From JABCPE02 sp963516475 (GTDB taxonomy: Bacteria; Bacteroidota; Bacteroidia; Flavobacteriales; Weeksellaceae), in NCBI GenBank assembly GCA_963516475.1, contig CAUQBR010000003.1, positions 1 through 64,000 on the forward strand: DNA of 64,000 nt, written 5' to 3'. Every line of letters starts with the position of its first letter. Position 1 is the first letter of the stretch. The notes beneath the pieces are model-generated. The model did not search any database. It had not been told where the DNA came from and saw only the letters and a list, made by a program, of their open reading frames with translations. The position numbers and the translations under genes were made by a program. Positions 1 through 8,110 of the stretch are shown here, one piece after another.

Positions 1-152
1 CTGAAGAGTTACAAATCACGGCTGTAGATGAACAGGGCATCATCATGGCATTACAGCATAGAAAATACGATGTCCATGCAGTGCAGTTTCACCCAGAAAG
101 TGTATTGACACCTTGTGGGGAGAAGATTTTGGAGAATTTTTTAAAGGATTAA
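1..152 (+). CDS. trpG: Anthranilate/aminodeoxychorismate synthase glutaminase component (3' end)
   Basis: This is the C-terminal part of a class I glutamine amidotransferase. The codons run from base 3 and the TAA is at 150-152. The visible end contains VQFHPES, where His and Glu are the second and third members of the Cys-His-Glu triad, followed by the usual LTPCGEKILENFL tail of TrpG/PabA. It supplies ammonia from glutamine to chorismate for anthranilate, or for aminodeoxychorismate if it acts as PabA. The start and the catalytic Cys lie outside the window, so TrpG and PabA cannot be told apart here. It converges on the metal transporter gene that ends 8 bases away. Confidence 0.85.
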   Translation, partial: EELQITAVDEQGIIMALQHRKYDVHAVQFHPESVLTPCGEKILENFLKD

Positions 153-182
153 AAATTTTTTAAGCCATCATTATAAGGCTTA
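151..182 (-). terminator. Possible terminator of the ZIP transporter gene
   Basis: TAAGCC (161-166) and GGCTTA (177-182) can pair. On the minus strand the hairpin is followed by an A/T run ending in TTTTT. It overlaps the last codons of the ZIP gene and could also serve the converging trpG transcript. Confidence 0.4.
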
Positions 183-963
183 GGGCCATAATAGCCATAC
201 CAAAAATCAAACCATAAATGGAAAGATGATGTTCTCCAAATGCATGGGTAGCAGGTAATAGCTCATCAAGAGATATAAAAACCATAATTCCAGCTACTAT
301 GGCAAATATCTGTCCCATCAAAACAGGAGTAATAAATGGCATTAAAACAAGATATGCAGCAATAGCTCCGATAGGTTCTGCTAGACCAGAGAACAAGGAC
401 ATCAGAAATGCTTTTTTCTTGTTTTTAGTTACTTGGTAGATGGGGACAGCTACTGCTATGCCTTCAGGGATGTTATGGATGGCTACAGCAGTTGCAATGG
501 CTATACCTAATGTGGGATTTTCAACTCCTGCAATGAGGGTGGCTATGCCCTCAGGAAAGTTATGAATAGCGATAGCAAATGATGTTAAGATCCCCATTCG
601 CATTAGCTTAGAACCTTTTTTTATCGGTTTTTCCATATTTTCTAAGTGTTGAATTTCATGAGGATTTTCAAATGAGGGAATTAAACGGTCTATAATGCCA
701 ATGAATAAAATTCCGCCAAAGAAACATAACCACATGGTTAGCAGCCCTTTTGTATTTCCCATCTCTTCGGTAAGGATTTCTCTGGACTGAACTAAAAACT
801 CTGCAAAGGATACCAAAATCATCACTCCAGCGGAAAGCCCCAAGGAAAAAGATAATAATTTTTTGTTTGTCTGCTGAGTGAAAAAGACAATCAGCCCCCC
901 AATTCCAGTGGATAATCCTGCAAATAAAGTCAATAAAAATGCGATAAAAATATGCTGTTCCAA
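160..963 (-). CDS. zupT: ZIP family divalent metal transporter (ZupT-like)
   Basis: The 267-residue polytopic membrane protein carries the paired ZIP signatures HNFPEGIATLIAG and HNIPEGIAVAVPIY, at about residues 133-172. Their His and Glu residues form the binuclear metal site in transmembrane helices 4 and 5. About eight hydrophobic segments and a short His-containing cytoplasmic loop (HEIQHLE) after TM3 fit the family. Members import Zn2+ and often Fe2+ or Mn2+ across the inner membrane. It is monocistronic between a converging trpG and a co-directional small gene. Substrate range cannot be told from sequence. Confidence 0.9.
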   Translation of the reverse strand: MEQHIFIAFLLTLFAGLSTGIGGLIVFFTQQTNKKLLSFSLGLSAGVMILVSFAEFLVQSREILTEEMGNTKGLLTMWLCFFGGILFIGIIDRLIPSFENPHEIQHLENMEKPIKKGSKLMRMGILTSFAIAIHNFPEGIATLIAGVENPTLGIAIATAVAIHNIPEGIAVAVPIYQVTKNKKKAFLMSLFSGLAEPIGAIAAYLVLMPFITPVLMGQIFAIVAGIMVFISLDELLPATHAFGEHHLSIYGLIFGMAIMALSLIMMA

Positions 964-1017
964 AATACTAATTATTTATATCACAAATCTAAAAAATAAA
1001 GGCAAGAATAACTAACA

Positions 1018-1347
1018 CTAAGGTAAATATTTTAAAAATTCCCAAAATTTTCTGTTTTTCAGGTAGTTGAGAGAATTTTCGTTGCGGTAGGCCTCTTGTT
1101 CAAAACTGATTTTTTCATATGCCATTTCTCCATTTCCTAGTTTGATATACCAATATAAGAACTCGACAAGATACCAAAGGTAAAATAGAATAATGCCCAT
1201 TTCCAGCTGCTGCCGAAGGTGTATTTTTTCGTGGTTGATAAGGGTGTGGTTATTTTTCAGCCTTTTATCTTTTAAAATAATAAAGGGAAAAATAGCAATT
1301 CCTAAAATTTTTGTATTTTTGAGCAAAGTTTGGCACACTATTATCAT
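1018..1347 (-). CDS. Conserved hypothetical membrane-associated protein with HEKIHLRQQ motif
   Basis: The protein has 109 residues from the ATG at 1345-1347. I chose this start because a -7 box lies just upstream at 1352-1359 and the longer reading would run through it. It has a hydrophobic segment near residues 12-22, the motif HEKIHLRQQLE at about residue 40, then an aromatic-rich helix (FYLWYLVEFLYW) and an acidic/basic tail. HExxH-like spacing in a membrane-linked context recalls M56-type peptidase fragments, but no third zinc ligand is evident, so protease function is not claimed. It is divergent from the DUF4136 lipoprotein gene. Confidence 0.7.
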   Translation of the reverse strand: MIIVCQTLLKNTKILGIAIFPFIILKDKRLKNNHTLINHEKIHLRQQLEMGIILFYLWYLVEFLYWYIKLGNGEMAYEKISFEQEAYRNENSLNYLKNRKFWEFLKYLP

Positions 1348-1351
1348 TCTA

Positions 1352-1359
1352 CAAAAATA
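1352..1359 (-). promoter_or_regulatory. -7 box (TATTTTTG) for the 1018-1347 gene
   Basis: CAAAAATA on the plus strand reads TATTTTTG on the minus strand and matches Bacteroidota TAnnTTTG. Only four bases separate it from the ATG, so the transcript is probably leaderless. Confidence 0.6.
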
Positions 1360-1394
1360 AAATAAATTTTGTATAACACTAAAAAAATAAAGAT

Positions 1395-1925
1395 ATGAGC
1401 AGAATAAAGTATTTATTTCTATCAGTAGGGATGGGGATTCTGATAGCATCCTGCAGCCCGTTCAGAGTAGTTTCAGATTATGACCCGAAGGCTAACTTTT
1501 CTGAGTACAAGACTTATTCTGTAAACTTGGAAGAGCTGAAACTGAATGATATAGACCAAAGCAGAGTGACGGATGAATTACAGAAACAGCTGGCAGAGAA
1601 GGGATTATCCCAAAGTAATGAAGCGGCAGATTTGGTGATTCAGGTCAAGGCAAATCACAAGTTGGTAAGAGATACCTATGTGACGCCTAATGTGTATTTG
1701 GGAGGCTGGGGCAGCTGGCTCGGCTGGGGAATGGGTATAGGAAGAACTTATACTAATGAATACAACCAAGGAGGACTAGTTTTTAACTTTATGGATGCAA
1801 AGACAGGGAAGCTCGTTTGGCAGGGAAAAGGAAACGGAATCAATGTAGATTCGCCGAAGTCAAAACAAAAGCAAATTCCAGAAATCATTGCTGAAATATT
1901 GAAAAATTATCCACCTAAGAAATAA
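1395..1925 (+). CDS. DUF4136 domain lipoprotein
   Basis: The 176-residue protein begins with a lipoprotein signal ending at the lipobox IASC (Cys20). The mature part starts with a typical DUF4136 opening (VVSDYDPKANFSEYKTYSV), has a Gly/Trp-rich middle (GGWGSWLGWGMGIG, near residues 100-114) and ends in a conserved core with DAKTGKLVWQGKG. It is predicted to be anchored in a membrane facing the periplasm or outside. The family is widespread in Bacteroidota and has no assigned function. It stands alone, with a hairpin terminator after the stop. Confidence 0.9.
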   Translation: MSRIKYLFLSVGMGILIASCSPFRVVSDYDPKANFSEYKTYSVNLEELKLNDIDQSRVTDELQKQLAEKGLSQSNEAADLVIQVKANHKLVRDTYVTPNVYLGGWGSWLGWGMGIGRTYTNEYNQGGLVFNFMDAKTGKLVWQGKGNGINVDSPKSKQKQIPEIIAEILKNYPPKK

Positions 1926-1946
1926 AACAATCGTTTTAAAACAAGA

Positions 1947-1975
1947 GAGGCTGTCCTATGGGATGGTCTTTTTTA
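1947..1975 (+). terminator. Rho-independent terminator after DUF4136 gene
   Basis: GGCTGTCC pairs with GGATGGTC (with G-T pairs) around a TATG loop, followed by TTTTTTATT. Confidence 0.55.
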
Positions 1976-2033
1976 TTGATAAAACTCATCTTTCTATTCT
2001 GGTGGAAAATGTGTACATTCGCAAGAAAAAATT

Positions 2034-3569
2034 ATGCGAAAAATTTTATTTACATTCTTGATTTTCTGCGGTGTTTTCACTGCTTTTTCACAATCGCGAG
2101 ATTTATTTGCTTTAGCCAAAGGAAATTATCTGGGACTCAATGCACTATTTGACCAAGATGAAAATCTCTACGGATATGTGGCAATCTACGGCTATGGCAA
2201 GTCTGGTGATAAAACGAAAAAATTTGAATATGTCTTTTTGGATAAAAACCTAAATCCAGTTGCCAACAAAGAGTTTGAAGGAGATATCACAGCGGCAAAC
2301 TATTTCGGAGCGATTGATTTTAGAGGGAATATGGTTCTTTATCCAAGAGCTGATTATGATGCAGTAAAAGGAAGGGACTTCTTCTATCCGCGCACAATGG
2401 AGGTTAATCTAAAGGATAACACCATAAAACAAAAAGTATATTACGAATATGAGAATAATGCTTTTAAAGAAGTAACAGAGCCAGAAAATGTACGAAACCA
2501 AAGAAAAGAAGAAAGAAAAGAGCGAAGAGAAAAAGGATTTCTTTATGTATCTAGTGTTTATGAAATAAAAGAAGGCGGTTTCATCGTTATGGAATATGAT
2601 GACTACGAAACTTACGGCAAAAATCATAGCTTAAAAAGATACGATGACAATAAAAAACTGCTTTGGGAATACAAGTATAATACGGATGGAACTGAAAGAA
2701 AGTATGAAGCCATCAGAATCATTGAAAAAGATGATAAATACATCTACACCATTCTAAAAGTAAAGAACAAGAAGGAATTTTCTTATTTCTTCCAAGTGCT
2801 GGACATAAAGACAGGAAGTATAAAAGCCAAAACACCGATTACAGGCTTGAATGAACAGACTATGGATGAAATTATGGCTCTATATTCCAGTGGAAGATTG
2901 GTGGATAATGATAAAACATTTGATGATAAAATAATCATCTCCGGAAGGTTTTATGAAAAGGAAAAAGCGCTATTGTCTGTGGGATTGACAAGACTTGTTT
3001 TAGATAAACGAAACTTTGGAGTGGATGTTAAAAATATCTATTTCATAGACTTTAAGCCATTTATACAAAAAATCAATAAATTTAGCCATGTCGGAATGGG
3101 ATATTATCTTTTGGAAAGAGATTTCTTCTTCCTAAAAGACGGCAGTGTAGGGATTTTGTTTGAAAAATGGAGACCCGCACAGCAGTATGTAGCACCAGCA
3201 ACAAAAGATATGGTGTATGCCTTTACAGATAAGGATTTTAAACTAAAAGAAGTGAGAGTTTTTGAAAAGGATAAAACCAAATGGAGCATAAATGCTGATT
3301 ATCTTTTCTCTCAATATCTAAACGGCGGCAAAGATGTGGCGTTTTTCTTCAGAGACTTTAAAAAAGATAAAGAAACGAACGAAAAGAACTGGAATTTGTA
3401 CATCAATACGCTTATCGATGGTAAATTCAATCAAGAAAATGTAAAAATCTCCGAGAAAGACAACTATTTTGTAGTGCCATACATCGGAAAAGAGGGTTAT
3501 ATTCTCCTCCGTGAATACAATGAGAAAGAAAAATTCAATAAAATTCGTTTGGAAAGATTAAATTTTTAA
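2034..3569 (+). CDS. Large secreted protein of unknown function
   Basis: The 511-residue protein has a Sec signal peptide (residues 1-19, cleavage after AFS) and no further membrane segment. The body is rich in Lys, Asp, Glu and aromatic residues, with repeated short strands of the kind seen in beta-propellers (for example YVFLDKNLNP and YFFQVLDIKTG), and a highly charged linker near residues 150-165. I do not recognise a domain. Layout and composition resemble the protein at 29635-31392, which also seems to describe a repeated-strand fold, but I cannot show homology by eye. It ends at a bidirectional terminator shared with the M48 peptidase gene. Confidence 0.85.
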   Translation: MRKILFTFLIFCGVFTAFSQSRDLFALAKGNYLGLNALFDQDENLYGYVAIYGYGKSGDKTKKFEYVFLDKNLNPVANKEFEGDITAANYFGAIDFRGNMVLYPRADYDAVKGRDFFYPRTMEVNLKDNTIKQKVYYEYENNAFKEVTEPENVRNQRKEERKERREKGFLYVSSVYEIKEGGFIVMEYDDYETYGKNHSLKRYDDNKKLLWEYKYNTDGTERKYEAIRIIEKDDKYIYTILKVKNKKEFSYFFQVLDIKTGSIKAKTPITGLNEQTMDEIMALYSSGRLVDNDKTFDDKIIISGRFYEKEKALLSVGLTRLVLDKRNFGVDVKNIYFIDFKPFIQKINKFSHVGMGYYLLERDFFFLKDGSVGILFEKWRPAQQYVAPATKDMVYAFTDKDFKLKEVRVFEKDKTKWSINADYLFSQYLNGGKDVAFFFRDFKKDKETNEKNWNLYINTLIDGKFNQENVKISEKDNYFVVPYIGKEGYILLREYNEKEKFNKIRLERLNF

Positions 3570-3570
3570 C

Positions 3571-3600
3571 AAAAAAGGGGCTTCTAAGAAGCTCCTTTTT
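3571..3600. terminator. Bidirectional terminator between converging genes
   Basis: AAAAAGGGGCTTCT pairs with AGAAGCTCCTTTTT around a one- to two-base centre. Its right arm includes the final Ala-Ser-stop codons of the M48 peptidase gene. Confidence 0.7.
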
Positions 3601-4885
3601 TATTATAGTAGTCTGCGATATTCTTGATTTCTGCTAAATTTAGATTCCACATAAAACTCAAAAACTGCTGATAGCTTTCGCTCTGTTCTTTGGGTTCTAT
3701 TCTGTCTAGATAGCGGTTTAGGTTGTAATTTTTTCGTGCAGTGTAGATTTTTTCAAACAATTTCCCAAGCCATTCGTGATAGTAGTTTTCCTCTTCTTTG
3801 TCCTGTAAAAACTGCATAGCGGCGTAGATTCCTCGTCCGTATTGTTCGGAGTGCCATAGGTTGGGCAGGACTTCCATTCGGGCTGTATTTTTGAGTTTGG
3901 CAAATTCTTCATCTCCTTTCTTTGCTTCTTTTTTGTTTTTAAGTTCAGCGAATTGTTTTGTGATAAATTCCATCCTTTGGGCTAATTCAGGGTGCGTGGA
4001 GAGGGAATCTTTGTTTAATTTTACTTTGTAATGGTCATAATTATAGTTCCCAAAATCTTCCTTTGTCATCCAGCTGTCTTTGAAAGGCTGGCTGGGCAGG
4101 TTGTAGAGTTTTTTGTAAGTTTCTATTTTTAGTTCTCGCGGCGAAATCGTGTCATATTTGCTGAGGTTGCTCAGAGTGTTGTAGAATTCGGTGTTTTCGT
4201 AGTCAGAATTTCGGAAAAGGACATATCCCAGCGAGTCGGCTTCTACTTCTCTTTTTCGTTTGATTCCGCGCTTTTTATAGAGATTATCTTTTACGATATC
4301 AAAGGCTTTTTTGGATTTATTTACCGATACTTTTTTCAGATTTTCCATTATGGAGCGGCTGTCTTTGTCCTCATTGATTTCATTGACCAAAGATTTCAGC
4401 GTGTGGTCTAGTAAGTAATGGGCAAGTTCGTGGCTGAGGACGCTCGCTACTTGCGCTTCATTGTCCAGCACATTAAAAAGTCCCATATTCACCACGAAAG
4501 TCCCATCGGCAAAACAGTAGGCATTTGGCTTGTTGTTTTTAGCAACCAAAATGTTCAGATTGTCTGGGATTTGTGGATTTTTCTTTTTTAGGTTTAATAG
4601 GATTTTTTCCAGCTTAATTTTAAAATTAGAATTAAAGGAATAGTCCTTGTCTTTAATCTCTTTCTCAAAATCTTTGTAAAACTCTCGGTAGAATTTTTCC
4701 AGTTCTTTTCCAGTTTTTCCTGTGTATCTGGATTTTAGGGATTTTATCAGAGCTTCGTTTTTGGTTTTCAGCTGGTTTAGAAATTCTTTTCTCTGCGCAT
4801 AGTCTGCCGTGTCTATCGGTTTATATTGTGCGAAAGTGTGCATAAACACAAAGAAAAAAACAAAATGTAGTAGTCTAAATCTCAT
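3584..4885 (-). CDS. M48 family metallopeptidase, secreted
   Basis: The protein has 433 residues from the ATG at 4883-4885. That start gives a clean signal peptide (MRFRLLHFVFFFVFMHTFA) and sits downstream of a TAAATTTG box. The zinc site is HELAH at residues 152-156, with the third ligand Glu in EADSLG at about residue 215, the M48 pattern. The N-terminal half is a charged helical region and the C-terminal half is helical, possibly TPR-like. It is predicted to be a periplasmic zinc protease of the Oma1/BepA-like group; substrates are unknown. Its 5' end and promoter are duplicated in front of the next upstream gene. Confidence 0.88.
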   Translation of the reverse strand: MRFRLLHFVFFFVFMHTFAQYKPIDTADYAQRKEFLNQLKTKNEALIKSLKSRYTGKTGKELEKFYREFYKDFEKEIKDKDYSFNSNFKIKLEKILLNLKKKNPQIPDNLNILVAKNNKPNAYCFADGTFVVNMGLFNVLDNEAQVASVLSHELAHYLLDHTLKSLVNEINEDKDSRSIMENLKKVSVNKSKKAFDIVKDNLYKKRGIKRKREVEADSLGYVLFRNSDYENTEFYNTLSNLSKYDTISPRELKIETYKKLYNLPSQPFKDSWMTKEDFGNYNYDHYKVKLNKDSLSTHPELAQRMEFITKQFAELKNKKEAKKGDEEFAKLKNTARMEVLPNLWHSEQYGRGIYAAMQFLQDKEEENYYHEWLGKLFEKIYTARKNYNLNRYLDRIEPKEQSESYQQFLSFMWNLNLAEIKNIADYYNKKGAS

Positions 4886-4933
4886 TTTATTATATTTTGA
4901 TGGACACAAATTTACATCTTTTTTAGTAAGAAA
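4862..4933 (-). repeat. Duplicated promoter/start-codon module, copy A
   Basis: This stretch of about 72 bases matches 5414-5485 with five differences. It covers the first eight codons, the ATG, the 5' leader and the TAAATTTG box of the M48 gene. Confidence 0.85.
4907..4914 (-). promoter_or_regulatory. -7 box (TAAATTTG) of M48 peptidase gene
   Basis: CAAATTTA on the plus strand is TAAATTTG on the minus strand, 21 bases upstream of the chosen ATG. Confidence 0.65.
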
Positions 4934-4978
4934 AGAGAAAGAAAGTCTTTCTTAAAATTAACTTTAAAAAATATAGTT

Positions 4979-5437
4979 TCAAAATAATTTACCTCTCTTT
5001 TTTCTTTTCAATAGCAATAATATACAAAATACTGTAGTAGAATACATTAGCCTATATAATTCATTCCAAATATATAATTCATTCCAAACAGGAATATTTA
5101 ATAGGTAAATAAAAATGGTGTAAGTATATAAAAATGAAACGGATAGAATAAACAATATTACATAATAAGAATTCTTATATTTCAAATATAAAATAGAATT
5201 TATAATAAAAGGTATCCCCCAAAATATAGCTATGCTAATAAAAGTTCCTATAATATATTTAAAACATTCCCATTTCCCGTTTTCCCATTCCCTTATAAAT
5301 GGTGGAGTTTGTTCAATATCAATATAATAATAAATACCTATTATATCGCAGAGAAGCCAAACAAATCCAGCAATGAAAACCTGAATGATAAATAGAATTA
5401 AATTATTTTTTAGAAAATGTAGTAGTTTAAATTTCAT
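4979..5437 (-). CDS. Small polytopic membrane protein, unknown
   Basis: The protein has 152 residues from the ATG at 5435-5437, the same position in the duplicated module as the M48 gene start. It has about four hydrophobic helices and a basic C-terminus (LKRKKRGKLF). The opening MKFKLLHFL is almost the same as the M48 protein's MRFRLLHFV because the DNA is duplicated; the rest is unrelated. It contains a six-residue tandem repeat, WNELYI. The sequence is very AT-rich compared with its neighbours. No family is recognised. Confidence 0.7.
   Translation of the reverse strand: MKFKLLHFLKNNLILFIIQVFIAGFVWLLCDIIGIYYYIDIEQTPPFIREWENGKWECFKYIIGTFISIAIFWGIPFIINSILYLKYKNSYYVILFILSVSFLYTYTIFIYLLNIPVWNELYIWNELYRLMYSTTVFCILLLLKRKKRGKLF
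5053..5088 (-). repeat. Two perfect copies of an 18-bp unit
   Basis: The unit TATATAATTCATTCCAAA occurs at 5053-5070 and 5071-5088. It encodes the in-frame doubling of WNELYI in the small membrane protein. Confidence 0.9.
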
Positions 5438-5485
5438 TTCATTATATTTTAATGGATACAAATTTACATCTTTTTTAGTAAGAAA
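5414..5485 (-). repeat. Duplicated promoter/start-codon module, copy B
   Basis: Second copy of the 4862-4933 module. It covers the start codon, leader and -7 box of the small membrane protein gene. Confidence 0.85.
5459..5466 (-). promoter_or_regulatory. -7 box (TAAATTTG) of small membrane protein gene
   Basis: This box is identical to the one in front of the M48 gene and has the same spacing to the ATG. Confidence 0.6.
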
Positions 5486-5503
5486 TAAAACCTTGAAAAT
5501 TCT

Positions 5504-5917
5504 TTAAAACTTAAAATCATCAATGAATTTTCTCATCTGAAATCCTATCCATACGCCGAGGGAATTAAGCGCCAAGTCATCAATATCAAAAACTCCAAGC
5601 CTCGTAAGATATTGTAAGGCTTCCACGATGATTAAAGCTGATAAAAAATCCACAATAAGTTTTTTAAAACTAAAATATTTTGCATTCAGCCAGCCTAAAA
5701 ACCCAAAAGGAATGAACATGATGATATTTCCAAAAAGATTGATAATGATGCTTTCCCAAGAAGTGGTGTTTTGAACAAAAAGAATCGTGGAAACGAGTGG
5801 TAAAAGCCTTACAATATTCGCTTCGTGCTGTTCTCTCCCAAATCCGAGGAACATCAGATACAGCAGAAAAATAGTGTAAGGAAGGACGAAAATGCGATAA
5901 ATTTTCTTAAAAACCAT
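5504..5917 (-). CDS. VanZ-like family membrane protein
   Basis: The 137-residue protein has four predicted transmembrane helices. It has the VanZ-like core NIIMFIPFGFLGW at about residues 64-76 and the later acidic motif GVFDIDDLALNSLGVWIG, typical of this family. VanZ itself confers low-level teicoplanin resistance, but most VanZ-like proteins have no known role, so resistance is not implied. It is transcribed divergently from lnt, and their -7 boxes form an inverted repeat. Confidence 0.85.
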   Translation of the reverse strand: MVFKKIYRIFVLPYTIFLLYLMFLGFGREQHEANIVRLLPLVSTILFVQNTTSWESIIINLFGNIIMFIPFGFLGWLNAKYFSFKKLIVDFLSALIIVEALQYLTRLGVFDIDDLALNSLGVWIGFQMRKFIDDFKF

Positions 5918-5936
5918 ACAAAGACTGAGATTTTAG

Positions 5937-5944
5937 CAAAAATA
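5937..5944 (-). promoter_or_regulatory. -7 box (TATTTTTG) of the VanZ-like gene
   Basis: CAAAAATA on the plus strand. It lies 19 bases upstream of the ATG and two bases from the opposing lnt box. Confidence 0.6.
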
Positions 5945-5946
5945 AG

Positions 5947-5954
5947 TATTTTTG
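5947..5954 (+). promoter_or_regulatory. -7 box (TATTTTTG) of lnt
   Basis: Exact TAnnTTTG match 18 bases upstream of the lnt ATG. Confidence 0.65.
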
Positions 5955-5972
5955 CCCTTGAAATTATAAAGT

Positions 5973-7580
5973 ATGAAAAATCTTTTTTGTGTGGTTTTGT
6001 CGGGCGTATTGCTGTCGGTTTCGTGGCCTACTTATGGCATTCCTTTTTTTATTTTTGTGGCGTTTGTTCCTTTGTTATTCGTGGAAGAAAACATTTCTCA
6101 ATCGGATATAAAAAGAAAAGGCTGGGCAGTTTTTGGCTGTTCGTACCTTACTTTTATCATTTGGAATGTTATAACTACAGGTTGGCTTTATAATTCACAA
6201 AATCCAGACGGAAGCCCTGCCCTTATGGCGGTGGTTTTCCCTGTTTTGGTCAATTCCCTGCTGATGTCCACAGCTTTTCAGCTTTTTCATTGGTATAAAA
6301 AAGGCAAAAAACTCCCTTTGGGACTGGCTTTTTTCGTGTTTGTATGGATGAGTTTTGAATATTTCCATATGGCGTGGGAATTTACATGGCCTTGGCTGAA
6401 CCTCGGAAATTCCTTTGCAGACTATCCTCAGCTGATACAGTGGTATGATACTTTGGGCGCTACGGGCGGAAGTTTCTGGATTTTGACGCTCAATGCCTTG
6501 ATTTTTTATATTGTTAAAATATGGTTGGCTGAGAAAAGATTTTTGGTTAAAACTTCTGCTGCAGTTTTGGGGCTGATTGCTTTGCCGATGGTGATTTCTT
6601 TATTTAAATATCATCAGTTTGATGAAAAACCAATCGGAAAAGTCCGTGTTATGATGCTTCAGCCGAATTTAGACCCTTATCACGAAAAATACCAAAAAGA
6701 CAGCCTTCAGATAGTGCAGGAGCTTTTTTCTTTGGCCGAAAACTCCTCTAAAATAGATTTTTACCTCTCGCCTGAGACTTCTTTCCCTGGTTATGGCGGA
6801 CTTTCCGAGAAAGGACTTCATAACAGCCAGTCTATCCACATGGTGGAGAATTTCCTGAAAAACCATCCGAAGTCAGTTTTTATGGGCGGAGTTTCTACTC
6901 ATAAGATTTATAATAATGATGAAGAAAAGCCAGAAAGTGCTACTTTTTATGATAGGCAGGGCTTCTGGGCAGATAGTTTTAATTCGGCATTACAGATTGT
7001 TCCAGAGGAAGAAATTCAGATTTATCACAAAGGAAAACTCGTACCAGGAGTGGAAATTTTCCCTTATATGAATGTCCTTAAACCTATTTTGGGCGATGCT
7101 ATGCTGAATTTTGGCGGGACGATTGCTTCACTGGGAACAGACAAGGAACGAAAGGTTTTTGCTAATGCTTACAACAAAGGTAAAATCGCGCCCATCATCT
7201 GCTATGAAAGTATTTATGGCGAATTTGTGACCGACTATGTGAAAAACGGTGCAAACTTCCTTGGTGTCATCACCAATGACTCTTGGTGGGGTGCATCACA
7301 GGGGCATCAGCAGCTTTTGGCGTATGCCAGACTTCGCGCTATAGAAAATAGAAGGGAAGTCGCTCGTTCGGCTAATGGCGGTATTTCTGCGCATATCAAC
7401 GCCCGTGGTGATATCCTCGCGCATACGCTTTACAATGAGAAAAATGCGCTGACAGCCGATGTTCAGCTGTATGAAAAAGAAACTATTTATAGTAGAATAG
7501 GTGACCTGCTGTCTAAAATTTCTATTGTGATGATGTTCAGCATGTTTATAATTTCAGTTTTTAGAAAAATTAAAAAATAA
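5973..7580 (+). CDS. lnt: Apolipoprotein N-acyltransferase
   Basis: The 535-residue inner-membrane enzyme adds the third acyl chain to the N-terminal Cys of lipoproteins. Several transmembrane helices occupy residues 1-215, followed by a periplasmic nitrilase domain. The catalytic triad is visible: Glu268 in LSPETSFPG, Lys353 in YHKGKLVPG and Cys410 in PIICYESIYG. A final hydrophobic helix lies near the C-terminus. Length is normal for the family. It serves the lipoproteins that are frequent in this window. It is divergent from the VanZ-like gene. Confidence 0.95.
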   Translation: MKNLFCVVLSGVLLSVSWPTYGIPFFIFVAFVPLLFVEENISQSDIKRKGWAVFGCSYLTFIIWNVITTGWLYNSQNPDGSPALMAVVFPVLVNSLLMSTAFQLFHWYKKGKKLPLGLAFFVFVWMSFEYFHMAWEFTWPWLNLGNSFADYPQLIQWYDTLGATGGSFWILTLNALIFYIVKIWLAEKRFLVKTSAAVLGLIALPMVISLFKYHQFDEKPIGKVRVMMLQPNLDPYHEKYQKDSLQIVQELFSLAENSSKIDFYLSPETSFPGYGGLSEKGLHNSQSIHMVENFLKNHPKSVFMGGVSTHKIYNNDEEKPESATFYDRQGFWADSFNSALQIVPEEEIQIYHKGKLVPGVEIFPYMNVLKPILGDAMLNFGGTIASLGTDKERKVFANAYNKGKIAPIICYESIYGEFVTDYVKNGANFLGVITNDSWWGASQGHQQLLAYARLRAIENRREVARSANGGISAHINARGDILAHTLYNEKNALTADVQLYEKETIYSRIGDLLSKISIVMMFSMFIISVFRKIKK

Positions 7581-7664
7581 TAGTGGTAAAAACTTGCGAG
7601 TTCGAAAAAAAAGCTGTTATTTTGCAAAATTATAAAGTAGAAATAATTATTAGAGCATATAGAT

Positions 7665-7901
7665 ATGTCAAGAATTTGTCAAATTACAGGGAAGCGTGCA
7701 ATGGTAGGAAACCATGTGTCTCACGCTAACAACAAGACGAAAAGAAGGTTCGAAATTAACCTTCTTGAGAAGAAGTTTTACCTTCCAGAGCAGGATAGAC
7801 ACATCACATTGAGAGTGTCTGCTCACGGATTGAGAGTTATTAACAAGATTGGGATCGAAGAAGCTTTAGAAAGAGCTGTTAGAAATGGATTTATTAAATA
7901 A
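7665..7901 (+). CDS. rpmB: 50S ribosomal protein L28
   Basis: The 78-residue protein begins MSRICQITGKRAMVGNHVSHANNKTKRR, the conserved bacterial L28 N-terminus, and has normal length. It is the first gene of the conserved Bacteroidota block rpmB-rpmG-DUF4295-ftsY, and a near-consensus TTATTTTG lies about 50 bases upstream. It is a component of the large ribosomal subunit near the exit-site region. Confidence 0.97.
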   Translation: MSRICQITGKRAMVGNHVSHANNKTKRRFEINLLEKKFYLPEQDRHITLRVSAHGLRVINKIGIEEALERAVRNGFIK

Positions 7902-7909
7902 TTAAGAAA

Positions 7910-8092
7910 ATGGCAAAGAAAGGAAACAGAGTTCAAGTTATTCTTGAGTGCACAGAACATAAAGAGAGCGGTATGCCTGGAATGAGCAGATATATCACTA
8001 CGAAAAACAAGAAGAACACTACTGAGAGATTGGAGCTTAAGAAATACAATCCAGTTCTAAAGAAATATACAGTTCATAAGGAGATTAAATAA
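7910..8092 (+). CDS. rpmG: 50S ribosomal protein L33
   Basis: The 60-residue basic protein has the L33 pattern (RVQVILECTEHK, then YITTKNKKNTTERLELKKYNP). It lacks the CxxC pairs of zinc-binding L33 forms: only one Cys is present, so this is the zinc-independent type. It follows rpmB by eight bases and is co-transcribed with it. Confidence 0.96.
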   Translation: MAKKGNRVQVILECTEHKESGMPGMSRYITTKNKKNTTERLELKKYNPVLKKYTVHKEIK

Positions 8093-8110
8093 CTATAAAG
8101 ATTATTAGCG

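Noticed and set aside
1958..2152. Short ORF between the DUF4136 gene and the secreted protein gene
   Set aside because: It starts inside the terminator and overlaps the real signal peptide of the 2034 gene in another frame; composition is not protein-like.
5504..5917. VanZ-like protein as a glycopeptide resistance determinant
   Set aside because: There is no vanA/vanH/vanX context, and most VanZ-like proteins are not resistance factors.
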